From an uncultured Chlorobiaceae bacterium (GTDB lineage Bacteria > Bacteroidota > Chlorobiia > Chlorobiales > Chlorobiaceae): DNA of 56,809 nt. The number at the start of each line of letters is the position of its first letter. Position 1 is the first letter of the stretch. The stretch is from assembly GCA_903824295.1 (NCBI GenBank), contig CAIJWE010000009.1:1-56809 (forward strand), read 5' to 3'. The notes under the pieces are model-generated. The model was given only the letters and a program-made list of their open reading frames with translations, did not search any database and had not been told where the DNA came from. This document shows positions 34,531-43,949 of this stretch, piece by piece. The translations under genes and the position numbers were made by a program.

Positions 34531-36234
34531 ATGAAACCATTTGATATCGTTATTGTCGGAGGCGGTGGGGCCGGGCTCTATGCCGCCATGGAGGCAATGA
34601 AAACCAATCCGGCACTGAATATCGCCGTTCTCTCCAAAGTCTATCCCAACCGTTCACATACTTCTGCAGCTCAGGGCGGCGCCAACGCTGCGCTTGGTAA
34701 CAAGGCCAAGGATGATACGGTTGAGATGCACATTTTTGATACCATCAAGGGGAGTGATTACCTTGCCGATCAGGATGCTGTTGATGTGCTTTGCTCGGAA
34801 GCGCCAAAAATCATTCGTGAACTTGAAAATATGGGGACGCCGTGGTCAAGGCTTGAGGACAGCACCATAGCCCAGAGACCTTTCGGCGGAGCCGGGCGTC
34901 CACGCTGTTGTTACTGTTCGGATAAAACGGGCCATACCATTCTGCAGACGCTCTATGAACAGTGTTTGAGAAAAGGTGTCCTTTTTTTCAATGAGTATTT
35001 TGCTTTGAACCTTTCGGTCAGCGGAAGCTGTTCGAACGGGCTGATTGCTATGAATATGAAGAGCGGCAAGGTTGAAGCTTTTCCGGCCAAAACGGTGATT
35101 TTTGCTACCGGCGGTTATGCCAAAATGTACTGGAACCGGTCAAGCAATGCTGCTGGTAATACTGGTGACGGTCAGGCCATCGCCTACCGGGCAGGCATAC
35201 CAATGAAAGATATGGAGTTTGTACAGTTTCATCCCACTGGCTTGAGAAAGAGCGGTCTGCTTGTGACTGAAGGTGCAAGAGGTGAGGGTGGTTACCTGTT
35301 GAACAAGGATGGCGAGCGTTTCATGGCACGCTACGCGCCTGAAAAGATGGAGCTTGGCCCCCGTGATCTCGTCTCTCGATCGCTTGAAACGGAAATTCTC
35401 CAGGGAAGGGGATTTGACAGTCCTGCAGGTAAATATCTTCATCTTGATCTGACTCATCTCGGAGCGGATCTTATCAAATCGCGGTTGCCCCAGATTCGGG
35501 AAATGTCGATGAACTTTGAAGGTGTTGACCCTATTGAGGAGCCAATTCCTGTCAGACCGACTGCTCATTACTCAATGGGAGGAATTGATACCGATAACCA
35601 GACCCGGACGGTCATGGGTGGCGTCTATGCTGCTGGTGAGTGTGGCTGTGTCTCGGTTCATGGCGCAAATCGCCTTGGCGGAAATTCGCTGCTTGATATT
35701 CTGGTGTTTGGTCGTATTGCCGGTCGCACGGCGGCTGAGGAGGCTGGGAGATTTACACCTGGTACGATATCGGAAGCCGAGCTGCATGCGCAGTTGCAAG
35801 AGGTCAGGGGAGGAATGCAGTCTGCTGGTCGCTATGAACGGTATGGCGAGTTGCGTGAAGAGCTTGGCCAGACGCTGGCACTCAACGTCGGTATTTTCAG
35901 GGAATCCTCCCTGTTGCAGAAAGGGATCGAGGATATTGCGGAGCTGAAAGAGCGGTTCAAAAAAGTCCGTATTTTTGATACAAGTGATGTATTCAATACG
36001 AACCTTATGCAGGTGCTTGAACTGAAAAATATGCTTGATCTGGCTGAAACTGTTGCAGCGGGTGCTTTTGCCCGTGAGGAAAGCCGTGGCTCTCATACCC
36101 GGATCGATTTTCCGGTACGGGATGATGCGAAGTGGCACAAGCATACGTTGACTACCCTGGTCAATGGTAAAGTCACTCTTGGTGAAAAACCTGTGACTAT
36201 GGGTCGTTATGAACTCCAGGAAAGAACTTATTAA
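34531..36234 (+). CDS. sdhA: Fumarate reductase/succinate dehydrogenase flavoprotein subunit
   Basis: 567 residues. FAD-binding VIVGGGGAGLYAAMEAM (about 7-23), SHTSAAQGGANAALG (about 43-57; the His of HTSAAQGG is the usual covalent FAD site), the active-site region FHPTG and GARGEGGYLLN, and the substrate Arg region RPTAHYSMGGI are all visible. The protein interconverts fumarate and succinate. With sdhB and the CCG-type subunit downstream it forms a non-classical (type E) complex. In a green sulfur bacterium it would work as a fumarate reductase in the reductive TCA cycle. AAGGAG precedes the ATG. Confidence 0.95.
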   Translation: MKPFDIVIVGGGGAGLYAAMEAMKTNPALNIAVLSKVYPNRSHTSAAQGGANAALGNKAKDDTVEMHIFDTIKGSDYLADQDAVDVLCSEAPKIIRELENMGTPWSRLEDSTIAQRPFGGAGRPRCCYCSDKTGHTILQTLYEQCLRKGVLFFNEYFALNLSVSGSCSNGLIAMNMKSGKVEAFPAKTVIFATGGYAKMYWNRSSNAAGNTGDGQAIAYRAGIPMKDMEFVQFHPTGLRKSGLLVTEGARGEGGYLLNKDGERFMARYAPEKMELGPRDLVSRSLETEILQGRGFDSPAGKYLHLDLTHLGADLIKSRLPQIREMSMNFEGVDPIEEPIPVRPTAHYSMGGIDTDNQTRTVMGGVYAAGECGCVSVHGANRLGGNSLLDILVFGRIAGRTAAEEAGRFTPGTISEAELHAQLQEVRGGMQSAGRYERYGELREELGQTLALNVGIFRESSLLQKGIEDIAELKERFKKVRIFDTSDVFNTNLMQVLELKNMLDLAETVAAGAFAREESRGSHTRIDFPVRDDAKWHKHTLTTLVNGKVTLGEKPVTMGRYELQERTY

Positions 36235-36245
36235 CTATTTCGCTT

Positions 36246-37280
36246 ATGACGTTGCCAGCAGCTCAGCATACAGAAGGGAAAAAAAATGTAACCTTCCGGG
36301 TTTTTCGTTTCAATCCACAGGTTGACAGCAAGCCATATTTTGATGATTATACTATTCCTGTAGAGAGGGGTATTACGGTGCTCAGGTCGTTGAATTATAT
36401 CAAGGAGCATATTGATGGATCGGTCAGCTTCAGAGCCTTCTGTCAGGCAGGAATCTGTGGATCCTGCAGTATGAGGGTGAATGGACTTTCCCAGCTTGCC
36501 TGTACGACGCAGGTATGGGATGTGCTTGCCAAAAGCAGGGAGCCTGGTATCATCAAGGTTGAGCCGTTGCGTAACCTGCCGCTCATCAAAGACCTGATAG
36601 TTGATATGGATCCGCTTGTCGGCAAGATGGTGCACTACTCGAATTGGATCGACTCAACTATGCCTGAGGCCAAGATGGGTATAAAGGAGTTTCTGATTTC
36701 CGAAGAGGAGTTCCTTCGTTATGATAAGGCGACCGACTGTATTCTTTGCGCTTCATGTGTTTCTGAATGCAGCATTTTACGGGCGAACAAGGAGTATGTC
36801 TCTCCTGCCGTATTGCTGAAATCATACCGTATGAGTGTAGACAGTCGCGACTCCATGCATGAGCAGCGTCTTGCTGAACTGGTGAAGGACCATGGTGTCT
36901 GGGATTGTACGCACTGTTATCGCTGTCAGGAGTCGTGTGTGAAGAGTATTCCGATCATGGATGCCATTCATGGGCTACGTGAAGATGCCATTGAGAGCAG
37001 GGGCAAGCATGACACCAGTGGCTCCAAACATGCGGAAGCCTTTATGACGGATATTGAAAAGAAAGGCAAGTTGATTGAGGCGACCCTTCCCATACGCACC
37101 AATGGCGTGGTCTGGACGTTGCAGAACCTTTTGCCGATGGCCATGAAAATGATCATGAAGCGCCGTACGCCGCCGCCGCCACCGCTGGTAAAGTCGGTCA
37201 AAGGAATAAAGATATTCAGGACGATGTTCAGGGAGATGACCGAACATGTAAAGCAGGATCAGAAATCTCATAAAAAATAA
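36246..37280 (+). CDS. sdhB: Fumarate reductase/succinate dehydrogenase iron-sulfur subunit
   Basis: 344 residues, longer than the usual 230-260. The plant-type ferredoxin part has C66, C71, C74 and C86 for a [2Fe-2S] cluster (FCQAGICGSCSMRVNG). The first bacterial-type motif is CILCASCVSEC (C165, C168, C171, C175) and the second CTHCYRCQESC (C221, C224, C227, C231), the latter with four cysteines instead of the pattern typical of a [3Fe-4S] centre. A C-terminal extension (about 250-344) contains a run of five prolines and basic residues and may contact the CCG subunit. It starts 11 bp after sdhA. Confidence 0.93.
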   Translation: MTLPAAQHTEGKKNVTFRVFRFNPQVDSKPYFDDYTIPVERGITVLRSLNYIKEHIDGSVSFRAFCQAGICGSCSMRVNGLSQLACTTQVWDVLAKSREPGIIKVEPLRNLPLIKDLIVDMDPLVGKMVHYSNWIDSTMPEAKMGIKEFLISEEEFLRYDKATDCILCASCVSECSILRANKEYVSPAVLLKSYRMSVDSRDSMHEQRLAELVKDHGVWDCTHCYRCQESCVKSIPIMDAIHGLREDAIESRGKHDTSGSKHAEAFMTDIEKKGKLIEATLPIRTNGVVWTLQNLLPMAMKMIMKRRTPPPPPLVKSVKGIKIFRTMFREMTEHVKQDQKSHKK

Positions 37281-37297
37281 CAGGGGAGAACTGCTCG

Positions 37298-38146
37298 ATG
37301 AAGCGATATGCATATTACCTGAGCTGTATCAATGAGTCCATGACCAAAGAGGTGGATCGTTCGATTGAACTCTGGCAGAAAGATCTTGGAATCGAGCTTG
37401 TCAAGCTCCACGAGGGTACCTGCTGCGGGGGAAGTAACCTTGAGTATGTCAGTCCAAAACATTTTGCGTTGGTCAATGGACGCAATATTGCCCTTGCCGA
37501 AAAGATGGGGCTTGACCTTATTGTCTCCTGCAATACCTGCCTGATGACGATTCGTACGGCAAAGAAAAAGCTTGATGAAACACCGGAACTGAAGCGTGAG
37601 ATCAATGAGATTTTGAAAAAGGAGGGGCTCGAATACCGAGGCACTGCAGAGGTGCGCCATCTGCTCTGGGTACTGGTCGATGATGTCGGGCTTGATACCA
37701 TTCGTGAGAAGGTGAAGGTGCCGTTGAAAAACTATCGGATAGCCCCTTTTTATGGTTGTCACATCCTTCGGCCATCGACGGTTCTTGGTCACGACAACCC
37801 TCGTGATCCATCCTCGCTTGACCAGTTGATTGAGGCGTTAGGCGGTCAAACCATTCCCTATACTCACAAAAATCGTTGTTGCGGATTTCATACACTGCTG
37901 GTTGCTGAGCAAGAGTCACTTAATGTGGCGGCAGAGGCACTTCAGGAAGCCATTGATTCGAAAGCCGATTTTATTGTGACCCCCTGCCCGCTCTGCCACA
38001 CGTCACTTGACGGCTATCAGGCCAAGGCACTCAAAAATGCAGGTGTTGAGAACTCTATTCCTGTTTTTCATATTTCCGAAATGATCGGTCTTGCACTGGG
38101 ATACAGTGCCAAACAGCTTGGTATTAAACGCCACATTGTCTGCTGA
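37298..38146 (+). CDS. sdhE: CCG-domain fumarate reductase subunit (SdhE/HdrB-like)
   Basis: 282 residues with two complete CCG motifs: C10...C42-C43-G...C78-x2-C81 and C154...C194-C195-G...C230-x2-C233. This is the heterodisulfide reductase B-like subunit that replaces the cytochrome b anchor in type E succinate:quinone oxidoreductases; the motifs can hold unusual iron-sulfur clusters. No transmembrane helix is evident, so association with the membrane would be through amphipathic surfaces. It is the third gene of the sdhA-sdhB-sdhE operon, 17 bp after sdhB. Electron donor (menaquinol or other) cannot be read from the sequence. Confidence 0.9.
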   Translation: MKRYAYYLSCINESMTKEVDRSIELWQKDLGIELVKLHEGTCCGGSNLEYVSPKHFALVNGRNIALAEKMGLDLIVSCNTCLMTIRTAKKKLDETPELKREINEILKKEGLEYRGTAEVRHLLWVLVDDVGLDTIREKVKVPLKNYRIAPFYGCHILRPSTVLGHDNPRDPSSLDQLIEALGGQTIPYTHKNRCCGFHTLLVAEQESLNVAAEALQEAIDSKADFIVTPCPLCHTSLDGYQAKALKNAGVENSIPVFHISEMIGLALGYSAKQLGIKRHIVC

Positions 38147-38317
38147 GTATGCTTCAGGGAGTCGAGGGGCTGATTTTTTGGTGGACGATCTTTCGGGAAA
38201 GTTTTAAAAAAGGCTGAAAAAACGTAACTTTGCACTTTTACTTTGCTCTCAGCCGGGGAATTACCGGATGATCTGACAGGCCTCTTGTTTTGTTAACCCA
38301 TCAAATTATTGCATTGC

Positions 38318-39373
38318 ATGCTCAAAAATGATCTTTTTCTTCGGGCACTAAAACGCCAGCCATGTTCCAGAACACCAATCTGGGTGATGCGTCAGGCCGG
38401 TCGTTATTTGCCGGAGTACCGTGCTGTGAGAGAAAAAACCGATTTTTTAACCCTCTGTAAAACCCCGGAACTGGCAACCGAGGTAACCATTCAGCCTGTT
38501 GAACTGATGGGTGTGGATGCGGCTATTATTTTTTCAGATATTCTTGTGATCAATGAAGCCATGGGCATGAATGTCGAGATTATCGAATCCAAAGGGATTA
38601 AGCTCACCCCGCCGATTCGCTGCCAGGCTGATATCGACAAGCTGATTGTTCCGGACATTGATGAAAAGCTCGGTTATGTGATGGATGCGCTCAGAATGAC
38701 CAAAAGAGAGCTCGATAACCGTGTCCCTCTTATCGGATTTACCGGTGCTGCATGGACTCTCTTTACCTATGCTGTTGAAGGCGGCGGATCGAAAAACTAT
38801 GCCTACGCCAAGAAGATGATGTATCGTGAACCGGCGATGGCCCACTCACTGCTCAGAAAGATCTCCAGTGTTATCACTGCCTACGTGCTGAAGCAGATCG
38901 AAGCTGGGGCTGATGCCATCCAGATTTTTGACTCATGGGCAAGCGCTCTTTCTGAAGATGATTACCGTGTATACGCTCTTCCTTACATCAAGGAGACGGT
39001 GCAGGCAATCAAGGCAAAATATCCTGATACTCCGGTAATTGTTTTCTCAAAAGATTGCAACACCATTCTTTCCGAAATTGCCGATACCGGCTGCGATGCC
39101 ATGGGTCTTGGCTGGGGCATCGATATTGGCAAGGCACGCACTGAACTCGGTGATCGTGTTGCCCTGCAGGGTAACCTTGATCCGACGGTGCTCTATGGTA
39201 CACCTGAACTGATCAAGTCCGAAGCCTCCAAGATTCTTCGCTCTTTCGGTCAGCATACCGAACATTCCGGTCATGTTTTTAACCTCGGTCATGGCATTCT
39301 GCCTGATATGGATCCGGAAAACCTGAAACTGCTTGTTGAATTTGTCAAGGAAGAGAGCGCCCAGTACCACTAA
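38318..39373 (+). CDS. hemE: Uroporphyrinogen decarboxylase
   Basis: 351 residues from the ATG at 38318; a TTG at 38309 is less likely. It removes four acetate carboxyl groups from uroporphyrinogen III to give coproporphyrinogen III, on the way to heme and bacteriochlorophyll. Family signatures are TPIWVMRQAGRYLPEYR (about 19-35, with substrate-binding Arg residues) and GFTGAAWTLFTYAVEGGG (about 138-155). The strong terminator after the stop makes it a single-gene or last-gene unit. In a phototroph this step carries high flux to chlorosome pigments. Confidence 0.97.
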   Translation: MLKNDLFLRALKRQPCSRTPIWVMRQAGRYLPEYRAVREKTDFLTLCKTPELATEVTIQPVELMGVDAAIIFSDILVINEAMGMNVEIIESKGIKLTPPIRCQADIDKLIVPDIDEKLGYVMDALRMTKRELDNRVPLIGFTGAAWTLFTYAVEGGGSKNYAYAKKMMYREPAMAHSLLRKISSVITAYVLKQIEAGADAIQIFDSWASALSEDDYRVYALPYIKETVQAIKAKYPDTPVIVFSKDCNTILSEIADTGCDAMGLGWGIDIGKARTELGDRVALQGNLDPTVLYGTPELIKSEASKILRSFGQHTEHSGHVFNLGHGILPDMDPENLKLLVEFVKEESAQYH

Positions 39374-39397
39374 GCGCCTTTTTTTTATTGCTTCTTG

Positions 39398-39437
39398 ACT
39401 CCGTCTTATGTTTTGCATGAGGCGGAGTTTTTTTTTG
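39398..39437 (+). terminator. Rho-independent terminator of hemE
   Basis: A 13-bp stem with two G-U pairs (ACTCCGTCTTATG with CATGAGGCGGAGT) around TTTTG is followed by a run of T, 24 bp after hemE. Confidence 0.92.
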
Positions 39438-39572
39438 GAAAGGATTTTTTCTGAATCGAACGAAGAAGTATCGTGGTTGACAGGACGTGATACCGTCATC
39501 CACAGACAGTAGTTCCGCTTTTTCATTATATTGGAGAAAGGGAATTCGTTACGGGTTTTAAAATTTATTGTT

Positions 39573-40208
39573 ATGATCAAGGAATGTGGCTGTTCCGACG
39601 GGCTTTGTGACCGTACCCGTTATGAGGAGGTGGTGCTCGATACCATGCTTTACAGTGCACAGCTCAAGGAGAGGGTTGCGCGGCAGAACAGTGCTGTGAT
39701 TGTTGCCATGGCGCGTATGATTGCCGGTACTTTTGAGGATGGCGGAAAGGTGCTGCTTTGTGGCAATGGAGGCAGTGCGGCTGATGCCCAGCATCTGGCA
39801 ACGGAGTTGACTATCCGTTATCGCAGCAGTGTGGAGCGTCCGGCACTTCCGGCAATAGCGCTCTCTACCGATACCTCTGCTCTGACGGCGGGGGCCAATG
39901 ACCTCGGCTATGATGCCGTATTTGCTCGGCTTGTGGAGGCTTATGGCCGGGAAGGTGATATTTTGCTGGGTCTCTCAACCAGCGGGAACAGCCAGAGTGT
40001 GGTCAATGCCCTCACCTTCGCGCAGCAGCAGGGGATGAAAACGATTGCTTTGCTTGGGGGGAGTGGTGGCCGGCTGAAAGGGTTGGCCGATCTTGAAATT
40101 ATTGTGCCCCATTCAGGTTCTGCTGACCGGGTGCAGGAGTGCCATATCACGATTGGCCATGTTCTTATTGATCTTGTGGAGCGGATGCTCGGCTATTGTC
40201 GTTCGTAA
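39573..40208 (+). CDS. gmhA: Phosphoheptose isomerase (SIS domain)
   Basis: 211 residues from the ATG at 39573; the frame runs on upstream to a TTG at 39531. A single SIS domain: [19 protein letters not shown] (about 61-79), [18 protein letters not shown] and [15 protein letters not shown]. GmhA converts sedoheptulose 7-phosphate to D-glycero-D-manno-heptose 7-phosphate for lipopolysaccharide core synthesis. A Cys-rich N-terminal tail ([13 protein letters not shown], about 3-15) precedes the usual start and is odd for the family; a later start at about residue 25 would remove it. ribH follows 24 bp later. Confidence 0.9.
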   Translation: MIKECGCSDGLCDRTRYEEVVLDTMLYSAQLKERVARQNSAVIVAMARMIAGTFEDGGKVLLCGNGGSAADAQHLATELTIRYRSSVERPALPAIALSTDTSALTAGANDLGYDAVFARLVEAYGREGDILLGLSTSGNSQSVVNALTFAQQQGMKTIALLGGSGGRLKGLADLEIIVPHSGSADRVQECHITIGHVLIDLVERMLGYCRS

Positions 40209-40232
40209 AAATAATTCAAACAGATAATTGTT

Positions 40233-40700
40233 ATGCAAGTGAAGCAGATTGAAGGAGTATTGAGCGCTGGTGATATCCGTTTTGCGCTTGTGGTTGCACG
40301 TTTTAACGATTTTATAGGGCAGAAGCTTGTTGAGGGTGCGGTTGATTGTATCCGCCGCCATGGAGGTTCGGAGGAGCAGATTGCCATCTATCGTTGCCCG
40401 GGCGCATTTGAGCTGCCGATGGTGGCCAAAAAGGTAGCTCTGAGTGGCAAGTATGATGCCATTATTACGCTTGGAGTCATTATCAGGGGTTCCACGCCCC
40501 ATTTTGATGTCCTTGCCGCCGAAGCGACCAAAGGGATTGCTCAGGTCGCCCTTGATACCATGATTCCAATTGCTTTTGGAGTTTTGACCACGGAAAATCT
40601 TGAGCAGGCCATAGAGCGTGCAGGAACGAAAGCGGGCAATAAAGGCTTCGATGCTGCCATGACGGCCATCGAGATGGTAAATCTTTACCGCCAGATTTAG
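40233..40700 (+). CDS. ribH: 6,7-dimethyl-8-ribityllumazine synthase
   Basis: 155 residues, the normal length. RibH joins 5-amino-6-ribitylaminouracil with dihydroxybutanone phosphate in riboflavin synthesis. Family motifs: ARFNDFIGQKLVEGA (about 24-38), PGAFELPMVAKK and GVIIRGSTPHFDVLAAEATKGIA, including the active-site His. It starts 24 bp after gmhA. Its stop overlaps the stop of the convergent plsC by two bases (TTAG), so there is no room for a terminator between them. Confidence 0.96.
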   Translation: MQVKQIEGVLSAGDIRFALVVARFNDFIGQKLVEGAVDCIRRHGGSEEQIAIYRCPGAFELPMVAKKVALSGKYDAIITLGVIIRGSTPHFDVLAAEATKGIAQVALDTMIPIAFGVLTTENLEQAIERAGTKAGNKGFDAAMTAIEMVNLYRQI

Positions 40701-41407
40701 TTGTTCTGGTAGCGGTTAAAATTGGTTTTGATCACTTCGGAGCAGGTGGCCATAAGCTCTTCAACAGTGTCGAACTGAGATGGCAGGATCGGTTTGTCGA
40801 TAATGATCTTTATTGTTCCCCTGTTGATTTTCAGGCTCTTTTTTGGCGTGATCAGATGGCTGCCGATAATGGTAACAGGCAGTACGGGAGCACCTCCTAT
40901 ACGAGCAACGCGGAATGCTCCGCGCTTGAACGGGAGGAGTTCTCCGGTTGCAGAGCGGGTACCTTCGGGGAAAATATGGAGCGAGTGGCCGCTTTTCAGT
41001 ACCTCTGCTGCCGCAAAGAGGCTTTTCAGCGCGGCCCTGTTTTGTCCCCGTTTGATCATGACGTAGCCAGCCTGCCTGAGTGCCCGGCCCAACAATGGTA
41101 TTTTTCCAAGCTCCTCTTTTGCCATAAAGCGCAGGTCGAGGTTCATGGCGCCGAGAAGCAGAGGGATATCGGCCATGCCGGCATGATTGCTGATGACAAG
41201 ATAGTTCTGTTTCATGTTGTAATTTTCACGGCCGGTTACCTCGATGGTGATACCAAAAATTTTTGCGCTGAGTCGGCCCCACCATGCGGCTATTCTATGA
41301 AAGCTGCTGCCTGATGGGTCGAAGAGATTGATCAGCAGGGCAATGAGTATCCCGAAAAACATGATCGGTATCAGGATAAAAAGGAACAAGAGTGTTCTGT
41401 AGTTCAT
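40697..41407 (-). CDS. plsC: 1-acyl-sn-glycerol-3-phosphate acyltransferase
   Basis: 236 residues. An N-terminal membrane segment (about 4-27) anchors a PlsC domain with the catalytic HX4D motif SNHAGMADIPLL (about 73-84) and the acyl-acceptor motif FPEGTRSATGEL (about 143-154). It acylates lysophosphatidic acid to phosphatidic acid in phospholipid synthesis. It starts 18 bp after thrC on the same strand and is probably the third gene of thrB-thrC-plsC, although the functions are unrelated. Confidence 0.92.
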   Translation of the reverse strand: MNYRTLLFLFILIPIMFFGILIALLINLFDPSGSSFHRIAAWWGRLSAKIFGITIEVTGRENYNMKQNYLVISNHAGMADIPLLLGAMNLDLRFMAKEELGKIPLLGRALRQAGYVMIKRGQNRAALKSLFAAAEVLKSGHSLHIFPEGTRSATGELLPFKRGAFRVARIGGAPVLPVTIIGSHLITPKKSLKINRGTIKIIIDKPILPSQFDTVEELMATCSEVIKTNFNRYQNN

Positions 41408-41425
41408 TCCGTACTCAGTAAAGGG

Positions 41426-42742
41426 TTACTGGTCGAGTCCGTTGAGAAAAGAGGCAAGCTCTTTATACTCGGAACTGATCAGGGTGGCACATTTCTTTTT
41501 TTCCATGAGCTCCTGAAGGTTTTCGGGGATACCGATCTTCTGGCCCAGAGCGCTCTCTATTGCATCAAGAAATTTTACTGGATGGGCGGTCGAAAGCGCT
41601 ATACCAGCATGCTCCGTATTGCTTTCAATGTCCCTGAAGCGTTCAAGGGCACGATATGCTACGGCGGTATGCGGATCTATGACATAGTTAAAACGTTTAT
41701 GGACTGACTGGATTGTGGCAATGGTCTCTTCATCCGAAACAGCAATGCCGGTGATATCCTTTGCCATGGAGTCATGGTCGTTGTGGTAGAAATATCTCAG
41801 TCGGGCAAAATTGCTCGGGTTGCCGACGTCCATTGCTGTTGAAAGGGTGGTGATGGTTGGACGTGGCTCGTAGCGCCCTTCGTCAATATAACGGGTCACG
41901 CTGTCGTTGGCGTTTGACGCGGCAATAAAGTGACCTATGGGGAAGCCCATCCGTTTTGCAAGCACGCCCGCAGTGAGGTTTCCGTAGTTGCCGCTTGGGA
42001 CGGAAAAGAGAGGGTTGTGGAAGCCGAATCGCTCCTTGAGCTGCATGGTTGCCCATGCGTAATAGAAAGATTGGGGAATCAGCCGTGAGATATTGATCGA
42101 GTTGGCCGAGGTGAGCGTCAGGGATTTGTTCAGGCATGGATCGACAAAGGCCTGTTTTACCATGCGCTGGCAGTCGTCGAAATCGCCCTCTACTTCAAGG
42201 GCGTAAACATTACCTCCGGCGGTGGTGAGTTGCTGTTCCTGCAGGCGGCTTACCTTTCCCGAGGGATAGAGCAGCACAACCCTTGTGTTGGCAATACCCT
42301 GAAAGCCGTAAGCGACGGCACTTCCCGTATCTCCTGATGTGGCAACAAGGATGGTAATCAACTTCTCCTCCTCTGCGGCAAAATAACCGGTCAGCCGGGC
42401 CAGAAAGCGTGCGCCGTAATCCTTGAAGGCGAGTGTCGGTCCGCAGAAAAGCTCTTCGATAAAGGTATTTTGGTCGAGCTGGACAATCGGCGTGTCGAAG
42501 GTATAGCAGCTTTCGATGATATCGCTGAGCTGGTCGGGGGGGACGCTGCCGTCGACAAATTTCTTTGCGATGGCAAAGGCGATGTTATTGAAGCTTGCCC
42601 CTTCGAGGAGCGCGATTTCATCCGGCGAGAAGCGGGGAATTTCGGAGGGGATATAGAGCCCGCCATCGGGCGCAAGCCCTTCAAGCGTTGCTTTTTTTAT
42701 GGAAACAGGTATTGATGATTTATTGGTGCTGAAGTAGATCAT
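41426..42742 (-). CDS. thrC: Threonine synthase
   Basis: 438 residues of the fold-type II PLP family. N-terminal YFSTNKSSIPVSIKKATLEGLAPDGGLYIP is typical of the long thrC form; the PLP lysine lies in LAFKDYGARFLAR (about 108-120), and the phosphate loop is SVPSGNYGNLTAG (about 243-255). It converts O-phosphohomoserine to threonine. It lies 28 bp after thrB on the same strand; the fused aspartokinase/homoserine dehydrogenase of the same pathway is about 3.9 kb away on the other strand. Confidence 0.96.
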   Translation of the reverse strand: MIYFSTNKSSIPVSIKKATLEGLAPDGGLYIPSEIPRFSPDEIALLEGASFNNIAFAIAKKFVDGSVPPDQLSDIIESCYTFDTPIVQLDQNTFIEELFCGPTLAFKDYGARFLARLTGYFAAEEEKLITILVATSGDTGSAVAYGFQGIANTRVVLLYPSGKVSRLQEQQLTTAGGNVYALEVEGDFDDCQRMVKQAFVDPCLNKSLTLTSANSINISRLIPQSFYYAWATMQLKERFGFHNPLFSVPSGNYGNLTAGVLAKRMGFPIGHFIAASNANDSVTRYIDEGRYEPRPTITTLSTAMDVGNPSNFARLRYFYHNDHDSMAKDITGIAVSDEETIATIQSVHKRFNYVIDPHTAVAYRALERFRDIESNTEHAGIALSTAHPVKFLDAIESALGQKIGIPENLQELMEKKKCATLISSEYKELASFLNGLDQ

Positions 42743-42770
42743 TGGTCGTACGGTTCCTGATTAATGGCTG

Positions 42771-43733
42771 TTACACTATTCTGGCGCCTTCTTTGCAGAT
42801 CGGCGATACCCACAGGTCTGACTTAAGGCGGGCTTTGCAGTGAAGGAATGCCTCTTTCATGGCCAGTCCAACTGCAAGGGCCGTTTTTTCAGAGGATGAA
42901 AAGGCAAAAATTGAGGGGCCGGAGCCTGCAATGCTGCATCCAAGGGCGCCGCTGTCAAGAGCGGCCTGCTTTACTTCAAAAAAACCAGGGATGAGCGGAG
43001 CACGTTTCGGCTCGGCGATAACATCTACCAGAGAGCGTCCGATAAGATCATAGTCGGAAGTGAGCAGGCCGGCAACAAGAGCGCCGACATTGCCCCATTG
43101 CTCAGTTGCGGTTTTGAGCGAAATCTCCTTGGGCAGCACCGAACGGGCGTAGGCCGTACGCAGTTCCGTATGCGGGTGAACCAGGGAGCAGTAGAGGTGT
43201 TCGGGTGAGGGAATCGTAATGAGATCAAGAGGAGTGTAGCTTCGAATCAGCACGAAGTTGCCAAGAATTGCCGGCGCGGCGTTGTCGGCATGGGCAGAGC
43301 CGCAGGCGACCCGCTCGCCTTCAATAGCAAAGTGTACCAGTTCCATTTTCGAACAGGGGTTGCCCATCAGTTCGTTTGCGGCGATCAGTGCGGCTGCAGC
43401 GCTTGCGGCGCTGCTACCCATACCGCTGCTGAGCGGCAAATGTTTTTTGAGCTCAAGAGAAATATGACCGGTAAAATCGATCTGTTTGTGGGTGCGGATA
43501 TATTCGAGAAATTTCAGAACAACAAAGCTTGATGTGTTTTTTTTTGGGTCAAGCGGCAGCGCCCCACCATCGCCCGTGATGCAGGCAATTGAAACCGGAG
43601 AACCGGTGTTTGGTTGATCGGAAAGCGTCAGAAATACTTCATCACCGGGTTCGGTAATGGCAAATCCCAAGACATCAAAGCCACATGCAACGTTTCCGAC
43701 GGTTGCTGAAGCGAATCCTCTGACAGTTTTCAT
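42771..43733 (-). CDS. thrB: Homoserine kinase
   Basis: 320 residues from the ATG at 43733; the frame continues six codons to a TTG. It is a GHMP kinase: FASATVGNVACGFDVLGFA near the N-terminus, ATP-binding PLSSGMGSSAASAAAAL (about 94-110), and C-terminal GALGCSIAGSGPSIFAF (about 266-282). It phosphorylates homoserine for threonine synthase. First gene of thrB-thrC-plsC and divergent from atpA across a 216-bp spacer that should contain both promoters. Confidence 0.95.
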   Translation of the reverse strand: MKTVRGFASATVGNVACGFDVLGFAITEPGDEVFLTLSDQPNTGSPVSIACITGDGGALPLDPKKNTSSFVVLKFLEYIRTHKQIDFTGHISLELKKHLPLSSGMGSSAASAAAALIAANELMGNPCSKMELVHFAIEGERVACGSAHADNAAPAILGNFVLIRSYTPLDLITIPSPEHLYCSLVHPHTELRTAYARSVLPKEISLKTATEQWGNVGALVAGLLTSDYDLIGRSLVDVIAEPKRAPLIPGFFEVKQAALDSGALGCSIAGSGPSIFAFSSSEKTALAVGLAMKEAFLHCKARLKSDLWVSPICKEGARIV

Positions 43734-43949
43734 ACTGTTTTCTTCGGGCAAAATTCCTGTAGGTGTTGGTGCAGGGTTAAAGTCAGGAAAAGGAAGCTAT
43801 CCAAATGAGAGAGAGAATTTGAATAACTAAAAGCTTTTCATTAAATTCAGGTTTTATCTTTTGGAATGGAAAACAGCCCGAGTTGGACTTAAAAAGAAGG
43901 TAAGCAGAATCTTTCTCTTTTCTTAACAAATAACCAAGCGGAATAAGAT

